Counted from the first letter of the stretch, positions 33,120 through 41,870 are shown. The stretch: 64,000 nucleotides of DNA from Streptomyces celluloflavus (GCA_000720995.1 JOEL01000002.1:310001-374000), one strand, 5' to 3'. The notes: a model not told the origin generated them from the sequence alone. A program made the numbers and translations.

Positions 33120-34856
33120 ATGGATGTCCGGCAGGCATCGAAAAGCCATGGCTTCCGCCGCGCGGCGGTGGCCATGGCCGTGTGCGCGAGCGCGACGGCG
33201 GCCGTGCTGGTGCCGGCCGTGCTGACACCGGCCGCCGAGGAGGCCGTGCCGTCCGCGGTCTCCCCGCCAGGACGGACGGCCTCGAAACCGGTCCGGGCCC
33301 GCACCCCGGGCACCGGCCTCGGACCGTACTACCGCCAGCGGATCCACTGGAGCCCCTGCGCCGGCACGCTGAACGTCCAGGGGACCGACACGTACCGGCG
33401 GCGGTTCGAGTGCGGCACGGTGACCGTCCCGCTCGACTACGGCCACCCCGGGAGCGGCGAGATCCGGCTCGCGGTGAACCGGATGAGGACGACGGGCCCC
33501 GGCAGACGGCTCGGCTCCCTCCTGCTGAACTTCGGCGGCCCCGGCGAACCGGTGGTCGCCGTGCTGCCGGACATGGCCGGGTTCTTCCCCGGACCGGCCG
33601 CGAGCTACGACCTCGTCGGCGTCGATCCCCGTGGTACGGGCGGCAGTTCACCGGTCGTCTGCGGTCCGGGCGTCGCGATGACGGTGAACATCGCCGAACC
33701 GCCCACCCAGGTGGCCGCGGACCAGCGCGCGAAGAACGCCACCTGCGGTACGTACTCCGGCAAGCTGCTGCCCTGGGTCGGCACCCCCGACGCGGCGCGC
33801 GACATGGACGTGGTGCGCGCCGCGCTCGGTGAGCAGAAGCTCAACTACATGGGGTTCTCGTACGGAACCACCCTAGGCGCCAACTACGCGCACCAATTCC
33901 CCACCAGGGTCGGCCGGTTCGTCCTGGACAGCGTGGTCGACCCGACGCACGACCCCGAGCAGGAGGCGCTCGCCCAGACCGCGTCCGAGCAGGCCGTGCT
34001 GGACGACTTCCTCGCGGACTGCGCCGCACGCGGCGCCGACTGTCCGCTGGGCGGCACCGGACAGTCGGCGGCCGACGAGCTCACCGCCCTCTACCAGGAC
34101 GCCAAGGCGCAGGGCGGGGCGGGCGAATTCGTCCAGGCGATCCGCAACGGCCTGTACTCCGAGGCGAGCTGGCCCGCGATCCGGCAGGCGCTGGCCCAGC
34201 TCGAACAGGGTGACACCACGGGCATCGCGCGGCTGGCCGGCGGCGGCGGGGCGAGCGGTCTGCCGGCGGCGGTCGCGCCCCACCGGTCCGCGCCGGCCGA
34301 CGGTCCCGGCCGGTACGACGACCCCGGCGGCGCCGACGACCCCGGCCGGCCCGCCGGGTCCGACCGGTCGGGCCGGTCCGGTCCGGCCGACCGGAACCGT
34401 TCCGGTCCGGCCCGCTCCGACCCGGACCCCGACGCCGTCCAGGCCGGCGTATCCATGCGGGCCATCGCCTGCCGGGACACCTCCGCCCGCTACGACGCCG
34501 ACGCCTTCACCCGGGCACTGCCCGCCTTCCTCAAGGCGTCGCCCCTCTTCGGCGAGGCCAATGCCACCGGGCTGCTCTCCTGCGCCGGCTGGCCGGTCGC
34601 CGGTGACGACACCTCCCGGCAGGTCCGCGCGGCCCAGGCGCCGCCCATGCTGCTGGTCGCCACCACCGACGACCCGGCCACCCCGTACGACGGCGCGGCG
34701 CATATGGCGCGGGCGCTCGGCAACGGCAGCACCGTGCTCACCCTCCGCGGCTCGGGGCACGGCGCGTACGTCACCCCCAGCGCCTGTGTGCACCGGAACG
34801 TCGACGCCTTCCTCCTCCACGGTGTGCTGCCCCCCAAGGGCACCACCTGTAGCTGA
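33120..34856 (+). CDS. Secreted tripeptidyl-aminopeptidase-like alpha/beta hydrolase (SlpD/SlpE/Tap family)
   Basis: 578 residues from ATG 33120. A signal sequence spans about residues 1-40. The hydrolase core shows the oxyanion region LLNFGGPGEP, YDLVGVDPRGTGGSSP, the nucleophile elbow GFSYGTTLG, an acid Asp in ATTDDPATPYDGA and the His in RGSGHGAYV, followed by the C-terminal Cys-containing TAP-like domain. Relatives remove tripeptides from extracellular peptides. There is no ribosome site; TACGTT lies six bases before the ATG, the layout of a leaderless promoter. Odd: residues about 387-440 are a low-complexity Gly/Pro/Asp/Arg/Ser insert inside the cap region. Confidence 0.88.
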   Translation: MDVRQASKSHGFRRAAVAMAVCASATAAVLVPAVLTPAAEEAVPSAVSPPGRTASKPVRARTPGTGLGPYYRQRIHWSPCAGTLNVQGTDTYRRRFECGTVTVPLDYGHPGSGEIRLAVNRMRTTGPGRRLGSLLLNFGGPGEPVVAVLPDMAGFFPGPAASYDLVGVDPRGTGGSSPVVCGPGVAMTVNIAEPPTQVAADQRAKNATCGTYSGKLLPWVGTPDAARDMDVVRAALGEQKLNYMGFSYGTTLGANYAHQFPTRVGRFVLDSVVDPTHDPEQEALAQTASEQAVLDDFLADCAARGADCPLGGTGQSAADELTALYQDAKAQGGAGEFVQAIRNGLYSEASWPAIRQALAQLEQGDTTGIARLAGGGGASGLPAAVAPHRSAPADGPGRYDDPGGADDPGRPAGSDRSGRSGPADRNRSGPARSDPDPDAVQAGVSMRAIACRDTSARYDADAFTRALPAFLKASPLFGEANATGLLSCAGWPVAGDDTSRQVRAAQAPPMLLVATTDDPATPYDGAAHMARALGNGSTVLTLRGSGHGAYVTPSACVHRNVDAFLLHGVLPPKGTTCS

Positions 34857-34935
34857 CCGGCGCCGGTCGCCGCCGTACGCCGGGCCGCGACCGCAGCCAC
34901 CGCCGCCGTCACGGTCGCGCACCCTTCCGTATTAC

Positions 34936-34949
34936 TGGAACAAGTTCTA
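34936..34949 (+). promoter_or_regulatory. KstR-like palindrome upstream of the acyl-CoA dehydrogenase
   Basis: TGGAACAAGTTCTA fits the published KstR operator pattern TnnAACnnGTTnnA at every fixed position. It lies 74 bases before the acyl-CoA dehydrogenase start. KstR represses steroid-catabolic genes in actinomycetes. Confidence 0.5.
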
Positions 34950-35023
34950 CTGTGCTGCCCCTCGGTCCGCTGTCCGACGGACCGTCAGAAACGCCCGACA
35001 GCCGCGGACGAACTGGAGGGGCC

Positions 35024-36208
35024 GTGCACCTCGAATACACCCCCGAGCAGCAGCGGTTGCGCGCCGAGCTGCGCAGGTACTTCGCCGGACTGGTGCCGGG
35101 CGGTACCGCGCCCCCGGACCCCGCGGACCGGAAGCGGTTCTACCGCGCGACCATCCGACGGCTGGGCACCGACGGCTGGCTCGGTGTCGGCTGGCCCGAG
35201 GAGTTCGGCGGGCGCGGGCTGAGCACCATGGAGCAGTTCATCTTCTTCGACGAGGCGGCGCAGGCGGGCGTGCCGCTGCCGCTGATGGCGCTGAACACCG
35301 TCGGTCCGACGATCATGAAGTTCGGCACGGCCGGGCAGAAGGCGTACTTCCTGCCCAGGATCCTCTCCGGCGAGATCGACTTCGCCATCGGCTACAGCGA
35401 ACCGGACGCCGGCACCGACCTGGCCGCCCTCAAGACCCGCGCCGTACGCGAGGGCGACGAGGACACCGGCCACTACGTCGTCAACGGCCAGAAGATCTGG
35501 ACCACCAACGGCGACACCGCGGACTGGGTCTGGCTCGCGGTCCGCACCGACCCCGACGCCCCGCCCCACAAGGGCATCACCCTGCTGCTGGTGCCCACCA
35601 CCGATCCCGGCTACTCCTGCACCCTCATCAACACCCTCGCCTCCCACGACACCACCGCCAGCTACTACGAGAACATCACCGTCCCGGCCACCCACCGCAT
35701 CGGCCGGGAGAACCAGGGCTGGCGGATCATCACCAACCAGCTCAACCACGAACGGGTCACCCTCGCCGCCCACGGCACCATGGCCATCCGGGCGCTGCAC
35801 GATGTCCAGCGCTGGGCCGCCGCCACGAAACTCGCCGACGGCCGCCGGGTCATCGACCTCGGCTGGGTACGCGGCCGGCTGGCCCGTACGCACACCAGGC
35901 TGGACGCGATGAAACTGCTCAACTGGCGGATGGTCGACGCCCTCCAGCACGGCGGACTCACCCCGCAGGACGCCTCCGCCGTCAAGGTCTACGGCTCGGA
36001 GGCCCGGCGCGACGCGTACGCCTGGCTGATGGAGGTCGTCGGAACCGCCGGCCCCCTCAAGGAGGGATCGGCGGGCGAGGTGCTCCACGGCGAACTGGAA
36101 CGCGGCTACCGCTCGGCCGTCATCTTCACCTTCGGCGGCGGCAACAACGAGATCCAGCGCGAGATCATCTCGTGGATCGGGCTGGGGATGCCCCGGGTAC
36201 GGCGGTGA
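35024..36208 (+). CDS. Acyl-CoA dehydrogenase
   Basis: 394 residues from GTG 35024, chosen over an upstream ATG because CTGGAGGGG lies directly before it and the protein then starts with the usual EYTPEQQRLRAELR. FAD and substrate motifs are visible: GYSEPDAGTDLAALKT, NGQKIWTTNGDTADW, and the C-terminal FGGGNNEIQREIISWIGL. The Gly-Gly-Asn-Asn variant near the C-terminus is common in steroid-type heteromeric dehydrogenases, but no second subunit is adjacent. The expected step is alpha-beta dehydrogenation of an acyl-CoA. A KstR-like site upstream suggests steroid side-chain or ring breakdown; ordinary fatty-acid oxidation is the alternative. Confidence 0.88.
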   Translation: MHLEYTPEQQRLRAELRRYFAGLVPGGTAPPDPADRKRFYRATIRRLGTDGWLGVGWPEEFGGRGLSTMEQFIFFDEAAQAGVPLPLMALNTVGPTIMKFGTAGQKAYFLPRILSGEIDFAIGYSEPDAGTDLAALKTRAVREGDEDTGHYVVNGQKIWTTNGDTADWVWLAVRTDPDAPPHKGITLLLVPTTDPGYSCTLINTLASHDTTASYYENITVPATHRIGRENQGWRIITNQLNHERVTLAAHGTMAIRALHDVQRWAAATKLADGRRVIDLGWVRGRLARTHTRLDAMKLLNWRMVDALQHGGLTPQDASAVKVYGSEARRDAYAWLMEVVGTAGPLKEGSAGEVLHGELERGYRSAVIFTFGGGNNEIQREIISWIGLGMPRVRR

Positions 36209-36224
36209 CGGGTTGCGGCGCACG

Positions 36225-36500
36225 GTGGAACTCTGGAACGAGCACGGCCTGGTGATGCGCACGGCGATCGACCTGTCGCTGACCGTTCCCCGGAATCGGT
36301 GAGCTGTGGAGCCGCACGGCCAAACTGTTCGTCACGGCCATCACCGCCGTCCTGGAGCGCGCGGGGGTCGGGGCCGGCCCGGGGCCGCGGGACGCTCCGG
36401 CGATGGCGCACGCCCTGTGCTGCTGGTCAGGCAGGGGCTGGCTCGGATTGAGGGAGGCAGGGCGCCACGGCGGCGAGGGCCGGCTGTGCTACGTCGGGAA
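36225..36500 (+). pseudogene. Decayed TetR-family regulator, C-terminal part only
   Basis: In one frame 36225-36299 reads VELWNEHGLVMRTAIDL, then a stop; one base on, the next frame from 36301 continues ELWSRTAKLFVTAITAVLER and AMAHALCCWSG. Both pieces match the effector domain of TetR repressors, and the break looks like a single-base deletion near 36290. No DNA-binding N-terminus is present, because the acyl-CoA dehydrogenase ends directly upstream. The frame then runs on without TetR character. Assignment rests on pattern only. Confidence 0.45.
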
Positions 36501-36588
36501 GACGACCGAGATCTTCACCACGGCCGCCCGGCGGATCGCGTCGACACAGCCCAGGATCGCAGGGTCCGGCGGCACCCTGTCCGGCCCG

Positions 36589-37584
36589 TCACCTGTTGGG
36601 TGCGTCCAGCCGGCCAGGCTTGGTGGTCGTGGCGGCGGCGTAGCGGCGGGCGAGTGTGGCGCAGGCTTCGTGGAGGGCTGGTGGGCCGATGACGTGCAGG
36701 TTCGCGTCAAATCGGCCAAGGCCGGCAGCAAGGGCGGCCCAGGACCAGGATCCCGTGATCACGCGGCATCGTGTGGGCCCGAGCGGTTCCACGATGCCGT
36801 CGGCGGTGTGGGGTACGACTTCTGAGGCGGGTAGATCCAGGATGGCCTCGCCTTGGCAGGGCCAGGCGGCTTCAGTTCCGTCGGAGCCCCGGAACCGGCT
36901 GGTGACGAACGTGGAGACGTCCCCGCCAGGCAGCTGACGTACGGTGAAGCGCGGACCGGTCGGCGTGCGTGGGGTCATGCGGTCGGTGCGGAAGGCGCGC
37001 CAGTCGTCGCGGTCGATGTCCCAGGCCAGCAGGTACCAGTGGGTGCGCCAGGCCACGAGGTGATGGGGCTCCACGCAGCGTCGCTGTGGTGCGGCCTCCT
37101 GGTATGGGGTGTAGTCCAGGCGCAGTACTTCACGGCGCTGGATCGCGGTGCTCACGGTGGTCAGCAGATCCAGGGCCTGGGCCGGTGGGGCGCCGGGATC
37201 AGGTGGGCGCACGGTGGCGACATGGAGCGCGTCCATGCGCTGCCGCAGGCGCGGCGGGAGGACGTTCCGGATCGTCGCGAGCGCCCGGTCGGCGTCCTCC
37301 GCGATCGCAGGGTGGGCGGTGCTCTGCAGCGCGACGGCCAGAGCGATGACCTGCTCGTCGTCGAAAAGCAGCGGTGGCATCTGCGATCCGGGACGTAGAC
37401 GATATCCGCCGCCCGGGCCCTTGTCCGTGGCGACCGGGTAGCCCAGCGCGCGAAGGCGGCCGATGTCACGGCGCACGGTGCGCACGGTGACCTGCAGTCG
37501 CTCGGCCAGGTCGTCTCCGCTCCACTCCGGTCGCGCCTGGAGCAGGGAGAGCAGGGCCAGGAGCCGCGAGGACGTTTTCTGCAT
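36589..37584 (-). CDS. WYL-domain transcriptional regulator (YafY/DeoR-like)
   Basis: 331 residues from ATG 37584. N-terminal winged helix (SSRLLALLSLLQARPEWSGDDLAERLQVTVRTVRRDIGRLRALGYPV), then a WYL effector domain (residues about 140-215, with HHLVAWRTHWYLLAWDIDRDDWRAFRTDRM) and the C-terminal WCX extension. GGAGG lies only one base before the ATG, an unusually tight spacing. A 10-bp inverted repeat (37603-37627) lies 18 bases upstream, so autoregulation is likely, and the divergent VOC and aldo-keto reductase genes are probable targets. Confidence 0.9.
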   Translation of the reverse strand: MQKTSSRLLALLSLLQARPEWSGDDLAERLQVTVRTVRRDIGRLRALGYPVATDKGPGGGYRLRPGSQMPPLLFDDEQVIALAVALQSTAHPAIAEDADRALATIRNVLPPRLRQRMDALHVATVRPPDPGAPPAQALDLLTTVSTAIQRREVLRLDYTPYQEAAPQRRCVEPHHLVAWRTHWYLLAWDIDRDDWRAFRTDRMTPRTPTGPRFTVRQLPGGDVSTFVTSRFRGSDGTEAAWPCQGEAILDLPASEVVPHTADGIVEPLGPTRCRVITGSWSWAALAAGLGRFDANLHVIGPPALHEACATLARRYAAATTTKPGRLDAPNR

Positions 37585-37602
37585 GCCTCCATCATGCGGC
37601 AA

Positions 37603-37627
37603 GTACAGGACACAACCTGTCCTGTAC
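37603..37627. promoter_or_regulatory. Inverted repeat GTACAGGACA-N5-TGTCCTGTAC, probable WYL-regulator operator
   Basis: Perfect 10-bp arms with a CAACC spacer, lying between the divergent WYL and VOC genes. The symmetry and place fit a dimer binding site that could control both directions. Confidence 0.7.
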
Positions 37628-37720
37628 GGGTGCCATGCTCCCTCACAGATTCCTGAGAAGGGCATTTCGCCCGTCATTCGCATGTGCCTCATCCGGTGCA
37701 TTTCAAGGTAGGAGCAGACC

Positions 37721-38143
37721 ATGTCCGTCACCACCACCACGCATCTGAACTTCCGCGGCTCGGCCCGTGAGGCGCTGGACTTCTACCAGTCCGTCTTCGG
37801 CGGGCACACCGTCGCGGTGACCTACAAGGACGCCGGCAACGTTCAGAACGAGAGCGAGGCGGACTGGGTGATGTGGGGCCAGGTCATCGCCGGCAACGGC
37901 TTCCACGTCATGGCCTACGACGTGCCCTCGGCGATGCCGTACGAGCAGGGCACCAACCCGTTCTTCGTGTCCGTGCGCAGCGAGGACGCCGACGAGATCA
38001 GCACCCTGTGGCAGCGACTGGCCGACGGCTCGAACGTGCTGCGCCCGCTGGAGCCCGCGGCATGGGCCCCGCTGTACGGCATGCTGACCGACCGCTTCGG
38101 CGTGACCTGGGTCCTGGACGTCACCGCCCCCTACAACGGCTGA
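37721..38143 (+). CDS. VOC-family protein, PhnB/YjdN-like
   Basis: 140 residues from ATG 37721 with GTAGGAGC upstream. It opens THLNFRGSAREALDFYQSVFGG and includes ADWVMWGQV, FFVSVRSEDADEISTLWQRLADG and a C-terminal GMLTDRFGVTWVLDV, all typical of the PhnB-like branch of the glyoxalase/bleomycin-resistance fold. Biochemical role in this branch is unclear. First gene of a three-gene group with an aldo-keto reductase and an AlkZ-like protein, opposite the WYL regulator. Confidence 0.9.
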   Translation: MSVTTTTHLNFRGSAREALDFYQSVFGGHTVAVTYKDAGNVQNESEADWVMWGQVIAGNGFHVMAYDVPSAMPYEQGTNPFFVSVRSEDADEISTLWQRLADGSNVLRPLEPAAWAPLYGMLTDRFGVTWVLDVTAPYNG

Positions 38144-38242
38144 CCCACCCCGGGGCGGGCACCCCGCAATGGTTGCCCGCCCCGTTCATCTTCGCCATCA
38201 GCACGCCGACGGCAGTCGGCCCACATGGAAGCGGACCCTGTG

Positions 38243-39274
38243 ATGCGCATGCGTCAGCTCGGCCGGACCGGCATCGAAGTCAGCACCTACTGCCTGGGCA
38301 CCATGATGTTCGGCCCGAACGGCAACCCGGATCACGACGCATGTACCCGCATCGTGCACCGGGCCCTGGACGGCGGCATCAACTTCATTGACACGGCAGA
38401 CGTCTACGGACACAGCGAGACCGAGCACATCCTCGGCCGCGCCCTCAAGGGCCGCCGCGAGGACGTGGTTCTGGCGACCAAGTTCAACGGCCCCATGGGC
38501 GAGGGCCCCCTTCACAGCGGCAGCTCACGCCGCTGGATCATGAAAGCGGTCGAAGGCTCACTACGCCGCCTGAACACCGACTACATCGACCTCTACCAGA
38601 TCCACCACCCCGACCCGCACACCGACATCGAAGAGACACTGTCCGCCCTCACCGATCTGGTCCGGTCCGGCAAGGTACGCGCAATCGGCTCCACCAACCT
38701 CCCCGCGAGCGAAATCGTGCAGGCTCACTGGGTCAGTGAACGCCGGGGCCTGCACCGGCTGCGCACCGAGCAGCCCACCTACTCCATCCTCAACCGGGCG
38801 ATCGAGCGCGAGATCCTCCCCGTCGCCCGTCGCTTCGGCATGGGCGTGCTCGTATGGAGCCCGCTGGCCATGGGCCTGCTCACCGGCCGCTACCGCAAGA
38901 ACGAGGCCCCGAGCAGCAACGCCCGCATGCACTGGGTCCCCAGGCACATGACCGATCCCCGCAAGCTCGACGCCGTCGAGCAGTTGATGCCCCTCGCCGA
39001 ACAGGCCGGCCTGCAGCTCACTCACCTGGCCATGGCCTTCGCCACCACCCACCCGGACGTCACCTCGGCCATCATCGGCCCCCGCACCCTCGACCAGCTC
39101 GATGACCTGCTGGCAGGCGCCGCAACCGTGCTCGACGACGGCGTCCTGGACCGGATCGACGACATCGTCCCGCCGGGCATCGACATCGGCCCGCTCGACG
39201 TGGCCTACCAGCCCCCCTCCCTTACCGACATCGGCCGGCGGCGCCGCCCCAGCTTCGAGCGTGCGGCGGCCTGA
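38243..39274 (+). CDS. Aldo-keto reductase
   Basis: 343 residues from ATG 38243 (an in-frame ATG at 38225 would add six residues; the ribosome site is weak for both). The (beta/alpha)8 reductase tetrad is present: Asp in NFIDTADVYGHSE, Tyr in the same motif, Lys in VLATKFNG, and His in YQIHHPDP. The C-terminal GPRTLDQLDDLLA binds the NADPH phosphate region. The substrate is an unknown aldehyde or ketone. It follows the VOC gene by about 100 bases and is four bases from the next gene. Confidence 0.92.
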   Translation: MRMRQLGRTGIEVSTYCLGTMMFGPNGNPDHDACTRIVHRALDGGINFIDTADVYGHSETEHILGRALKGRREDVVLATKFNGPMGEGPLHSGSSRRWIMKAVEGSLRRLNTDYIDLYQIHHPDPHTDIEETLSALTDLVRSGKVRAIGSTNLPASEIVQAHWVSERRGLHRLRTEQPTYSILNRAIEREILPVARRFGMGVLVWSPLAMGLLTGRYRKNEAPSSNARMHWVPRHMTDPRKLDAVEQLMPLAEQAGLQLTHLAMAFATTHPDVTSAIIGPRTLDQLDDLLAGAATVLDDGVLDRIDDIVPPGIDIGPLDVAYQPPSLTDIGRRRRPSFERAAA

Positions 39275-39278
39275 GACC

Positions 39279-40373
39279 ATGCGTGTCTTGACCCAGCGCG
39301 ACCTCAACCGGGCCACTCTCGCCCGCCAGTACCTCCTTGAGCGCGAGGACTGCACCGCCCTCGATGCCGTGTCCCACCTGGCCGGACTGCAGGCCCAGGC
39401 CCCGCAGGAACCGTTCACCGGCCTGTGGTCGCGCGTCAGGGCATTCACCCCGGCCGACCTGGACAACCTGGTCAGTGGCCGCCAGGTTGTGCGAACCCAC
39501 CTCATGCGCCGCACCGTCCACCTCGTCACCGCCACCGACGCGCTCGCCTGGCGCGCCCGCCACGACGCCATGCTGCGGCAACGCGTCCTGTCCACCTACC
39601 GCAGCGAACTCGACGGAATCGACCTGGACGAACTGAGCACAGCGGGCCGGGCCGTGATGGCCGACCACCAGCCACGCGCAATGGGCGAACTCGTAGGCGC
39701 ACTCCGTGACCGCTGGCCCACGCCGCCCAGCCGGGTACTGGGCGAACTTCTCGTCGCCGCGCTCATCCCCATGGCCCAACTACCCCCCAGAGGACTGTGG
39801 AAGAGGACCGCAGGCGTCCACAACCTCCCCCTGTCCACTTGGCTGCACCAGCCCGTCCCCCAGCTGCCCGCGGACCCGGACGATCCGATCGGACAGCGAC
39901 TCGTCCTGCGCTATCTGGCCGCCTACGGCCCCGCCACCACCGCGGACATCCGCGCCTGGAGCGGCCTGGCCGGACTGCCCGCCGCGGTCAATGCCCTCCG
40001 CGGCGACCTCATCACCTACCGCGACGAACGCGGCCGGCTACTCCTCGACCTGACCGACGCACCCCGCCCACACGCCGACACCCCCGCGCCCATCCGCTTC
40101 CTGCCCGCCTTCGACAACGCGATCCTCGGCTACCAGGACCGCAGCCGCATCATCGACGACCCACACCTCGGCCTCTCCGTCGCCGGACAGCGCGCCGTTC
40201 TCATCGACGGCCGCGTCGCCGCCACCTGGACCACCGGCGACCGCCGCCTCACGATCAGCCTCCTGCGCAACCTCACTCGGACCGAAGAGCGAGAACTGGA
40301 GGCGGAGGGCCAGAACCTGGCCACCTTCATGGACCAGGGCATCGACACGATCCATATCGCCGAATCCACCTGA
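39279..40373 (+). CDS. HTH_42/AlkZ-like winged-helix protein, putative DNA glycosylase family
   Basis: 364 residues from ATG 39279, four bases after the reductase stop. The protein fits the winged-helix family of AlkZ/YcaQ: LNRATLARQYLLER start, the LQAQAPQEPFTGLWSR segment holding the QxQ motif that is catalytic in AlkZ, RTHLMRRTVHLVTATDALAW, and a C-terminal FLPAFDNAILGYQDRSRI. AlkZ proteins unhook interstrand crosslinks and are often found with antibiotic genes. Here the neighbours are a VOC protein and a reductase, so the damage it might repair is unknown. A non-glycosylase role is possible, as most actinomycete homologues are untested. Confidence 0.82.
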   Translation: MRVLTQRDLNRATLARQYLLEREDCTALDAVSHLAGLQAQAPQEPFTGLWSRVRAFTPADLDNLVSGRQVVRTHLMRRTVHLVTATDALAWRARHDAMLRQRVLSTYRSELDGIDLDELSTAGRAVMADHQPRAMGELVGALRDRWPTPPSRVLGELLVAALIPMAQLPPRGLWKRTAGVHNLPLSTWLHQPVPQLPADPDDPIGQRLVLRYLAAYGPATTADIRAWSGLAGLPAAVNALRGDLITYRDERGRLLLDLTDAPRPHADTPAPIRFLPAFDNAILGYQDRSRIIDDPHLGLSVAGQRAVLIDGRVAATWTTGDRRLTISLLRNLTRTEERELEAEGQNLATFMDQGIDTIHIAEST

Positions 40374-40448
40374 ACCGCAGCACCCTGCCTGCAGGGGTGC
40401 CGCGGCTGGACGCTGCGTGATCCTTGTCGTTGACCAGTTGCGAGAGGT

Positions 40449-40559
40449 GAAGCCCGCTCCTTCCTGGAGAACTCGCCCTTCACCGACGAGCAGAAGGCCG
40501 ACATCGGCCACCGCAACCGGGAACGCCTCACCGCCCGCGCCAAGCGCCCGTCACCCTGA
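40449..40559 (+). pseudogene. C-terminal remnant of an amidohydrolase
   Basis: The frame ending at TGA 40557 reads SFLENSPFTDEQKADIGHRN then RERLTARAKRPSP. The FTDEQKADIGHRNRERL tail is the usual end of metal-dependent amidohydrolases (PF04909 type, NAERLLGL ending). Stops lie just upstream in this frame, and no body of the enzyme is present. The rest of 40374-40780 shows nothing else. Confidence 0.45.
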
Positions 40560-40780
40560 ACCGCCAACGGGCGGCGGGCCCGGCCCAGGCGCCCGACCGC
40601 GACGCCCCGCCGGGGCGCAGGGAACGCTCCACGCGCCGGCCGGGGTTCGCCCCTGACCGACAGGTCGTCCGATGCCGACCACGAGGGCCCCTCTTCCCAT
40701 CGACCCGCTCAGCGGGCCGATGGGCGAAAGGACGTGGACGTCAAGCGGTTCTGAAAGGCCCTGGCTCTTCTCTGAAAGCC

Positions 40781-41809
40781 CTAGCTCTTCCGAGCCGAGG
40801 CCCCCGTCCCGTGAGGCTGCTGGTCCAGGGGATGCACGGCGATGGAGATCTTGCCGCGGGGGCGTCTGCGGCCCTCGCTGGTGGAGCCGCCTTCCAGCAG
40901 TGTGTGCGCCTCCGCGATGTCGGCCAGCGGCAGCACGGCGCCGATCACCGGTCGCAGTTCTCCCCGGTCGACCAATCGGCCGAGGGCCTCAAGCTTCGCC
41001 CGGCCGGGGCTGGCGAAGACGAAGTGGTACGTCGCGTTCACGCCCCACGCGGCGAGCAGGTTCTGGGGTTCGGGGATGTCCACGATGGACACCACGCGGC
41101 CTCGGTCGGCGAGGACCTCCGGACTGCGGGTGAGGGTGTCCCCGCCGACCGTGTCCAGTACGACGTCCACGCCGCCCAGTGCGCGGACCTGTGGCACGTA
41201 GTCGCCGGTCGAGAAGTCGATCGCGATGTCGGCTCCCAGTCCTTTGACGAACTCGTGGTCCTTCGACCGCGCGGTGGTGACCACCTCGGCTCCCAGGGCG
41301 CCGGCGAGCTGGATGGCGGCGGAGCCGACGCCGCCCGCTCCGCCGTGCACCAGGACCCGTTCCCCGACCCGCACCGCTGCTCGTTCGACCAGTGCTTCCC
41401 ACACGGTCACGCCCACGAGTGCGAGGCCGGCGGCCTCGACGTGCGACAGCCGGGCGGGCTTGCGGGCCGCCAGGGCCTGGTCGACCACGTGGTACTCGGC
41501 GTAGGTGCCCTGCCCGGCGAAGATCGGCGCCAGGTACCAGACCTCGTCGCCCGGCTGGAAGTCGTCCGCCCCGGGGCCGGTCTCGACCACCACGCCGGAC
41601 ACGTCGTTGCCGATCACCGCGGGCAGCGCTACCTGGTCGCGGTAGTCGCCGCGCCGGGTCTGGAGGTCGAGCGGGTTCACGGACGTGGCCAGCACGCGCA
41701 CCAGCACCTGGCCGGGTCCGGGGGTGGGTCTTGGCAGTTCTCGGGCGGCGAACGCGGTGTCCGCGGCACCGAAGCGGACGAGTTCCATCACACGCATCGA
41801 AGTGGACAT
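40781..41809 (-). CDS. Quinone-oxidoreductase-like NADPH-dependent medium-chain dehydrogenase
   Basis: 342 residues from ATG 41809. Zinc-free MDR family features: SVNPLDLQTRRGDY, VIGNDVSGVVVETGPGADDFQPGDEVWYL, and the nucleotide motif VLVHGGAGGVGSAAIQLAGALGAEVVTT. The start is set by a leaderless-type promoter: TTGACA, 18 bases, TATGGT, six bases, ATG. The -35 lies inside an inverted repeat shared with the divergent ArsR gene, so ArsR is its likely repressor. Typical reactions are reduction of quinones or activated alkenes; the substrate is unknown. Confidence 0.9.
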   Translation of the reverse strand: MSTSMRVMELVRFGAADTAFAARELPRPTPGPGQVLVRVLATSVNPLDLQTRRGDYRDQVALPAVIGNDVSGVVVETGPGADDFQPGDEVWYLAPIFAGQGTYAEYHVVDQALAARKPARLSHVEAAGLALVGVTVWEALVERAAVRVGERVLVHGGAGGVGSAAIQLAGALGAEVVTTARSKDHEFVKGLGADIAIDFSTGDYVPQVRALGGVDVVLDTVGGDTLTRSPEVLADRGRVVSIVDIPEPQNLLAAWGVNATYHFVFASPGRAKLEALGRLVDRGELRPVIGAVLPLADIAEAHTLLEGGSTSEGRRRPRGKISIAVHPLDQQPHGTGASARKS

Positions 41810-41814
41810 GCGGC

Positions 41815-41870
41815 GACCATAGATTGACATATTCCAAAGTGTCAATATGTGGCTGAGCTAGGATGAGCGC
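41815..41870. promoter_or_regulatory. Divergent leaderless promoters with shared inverted repeat ATTGACA-N10-TGTCAAT
   Basis: The repeat lies at 41824-41830 and 41841-41847. Minus strand: its TTGACA acts as -35 with -10 TATGGT (41820-41815) six bases from ATG 41809. Plus strand: -10 TAGGAT (41860-41865) lies six bases from GTG 41871, with no Shine-Dalgarno. A repressor on the repeat would block the reductase promoter directly. Confidence 0.65.
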
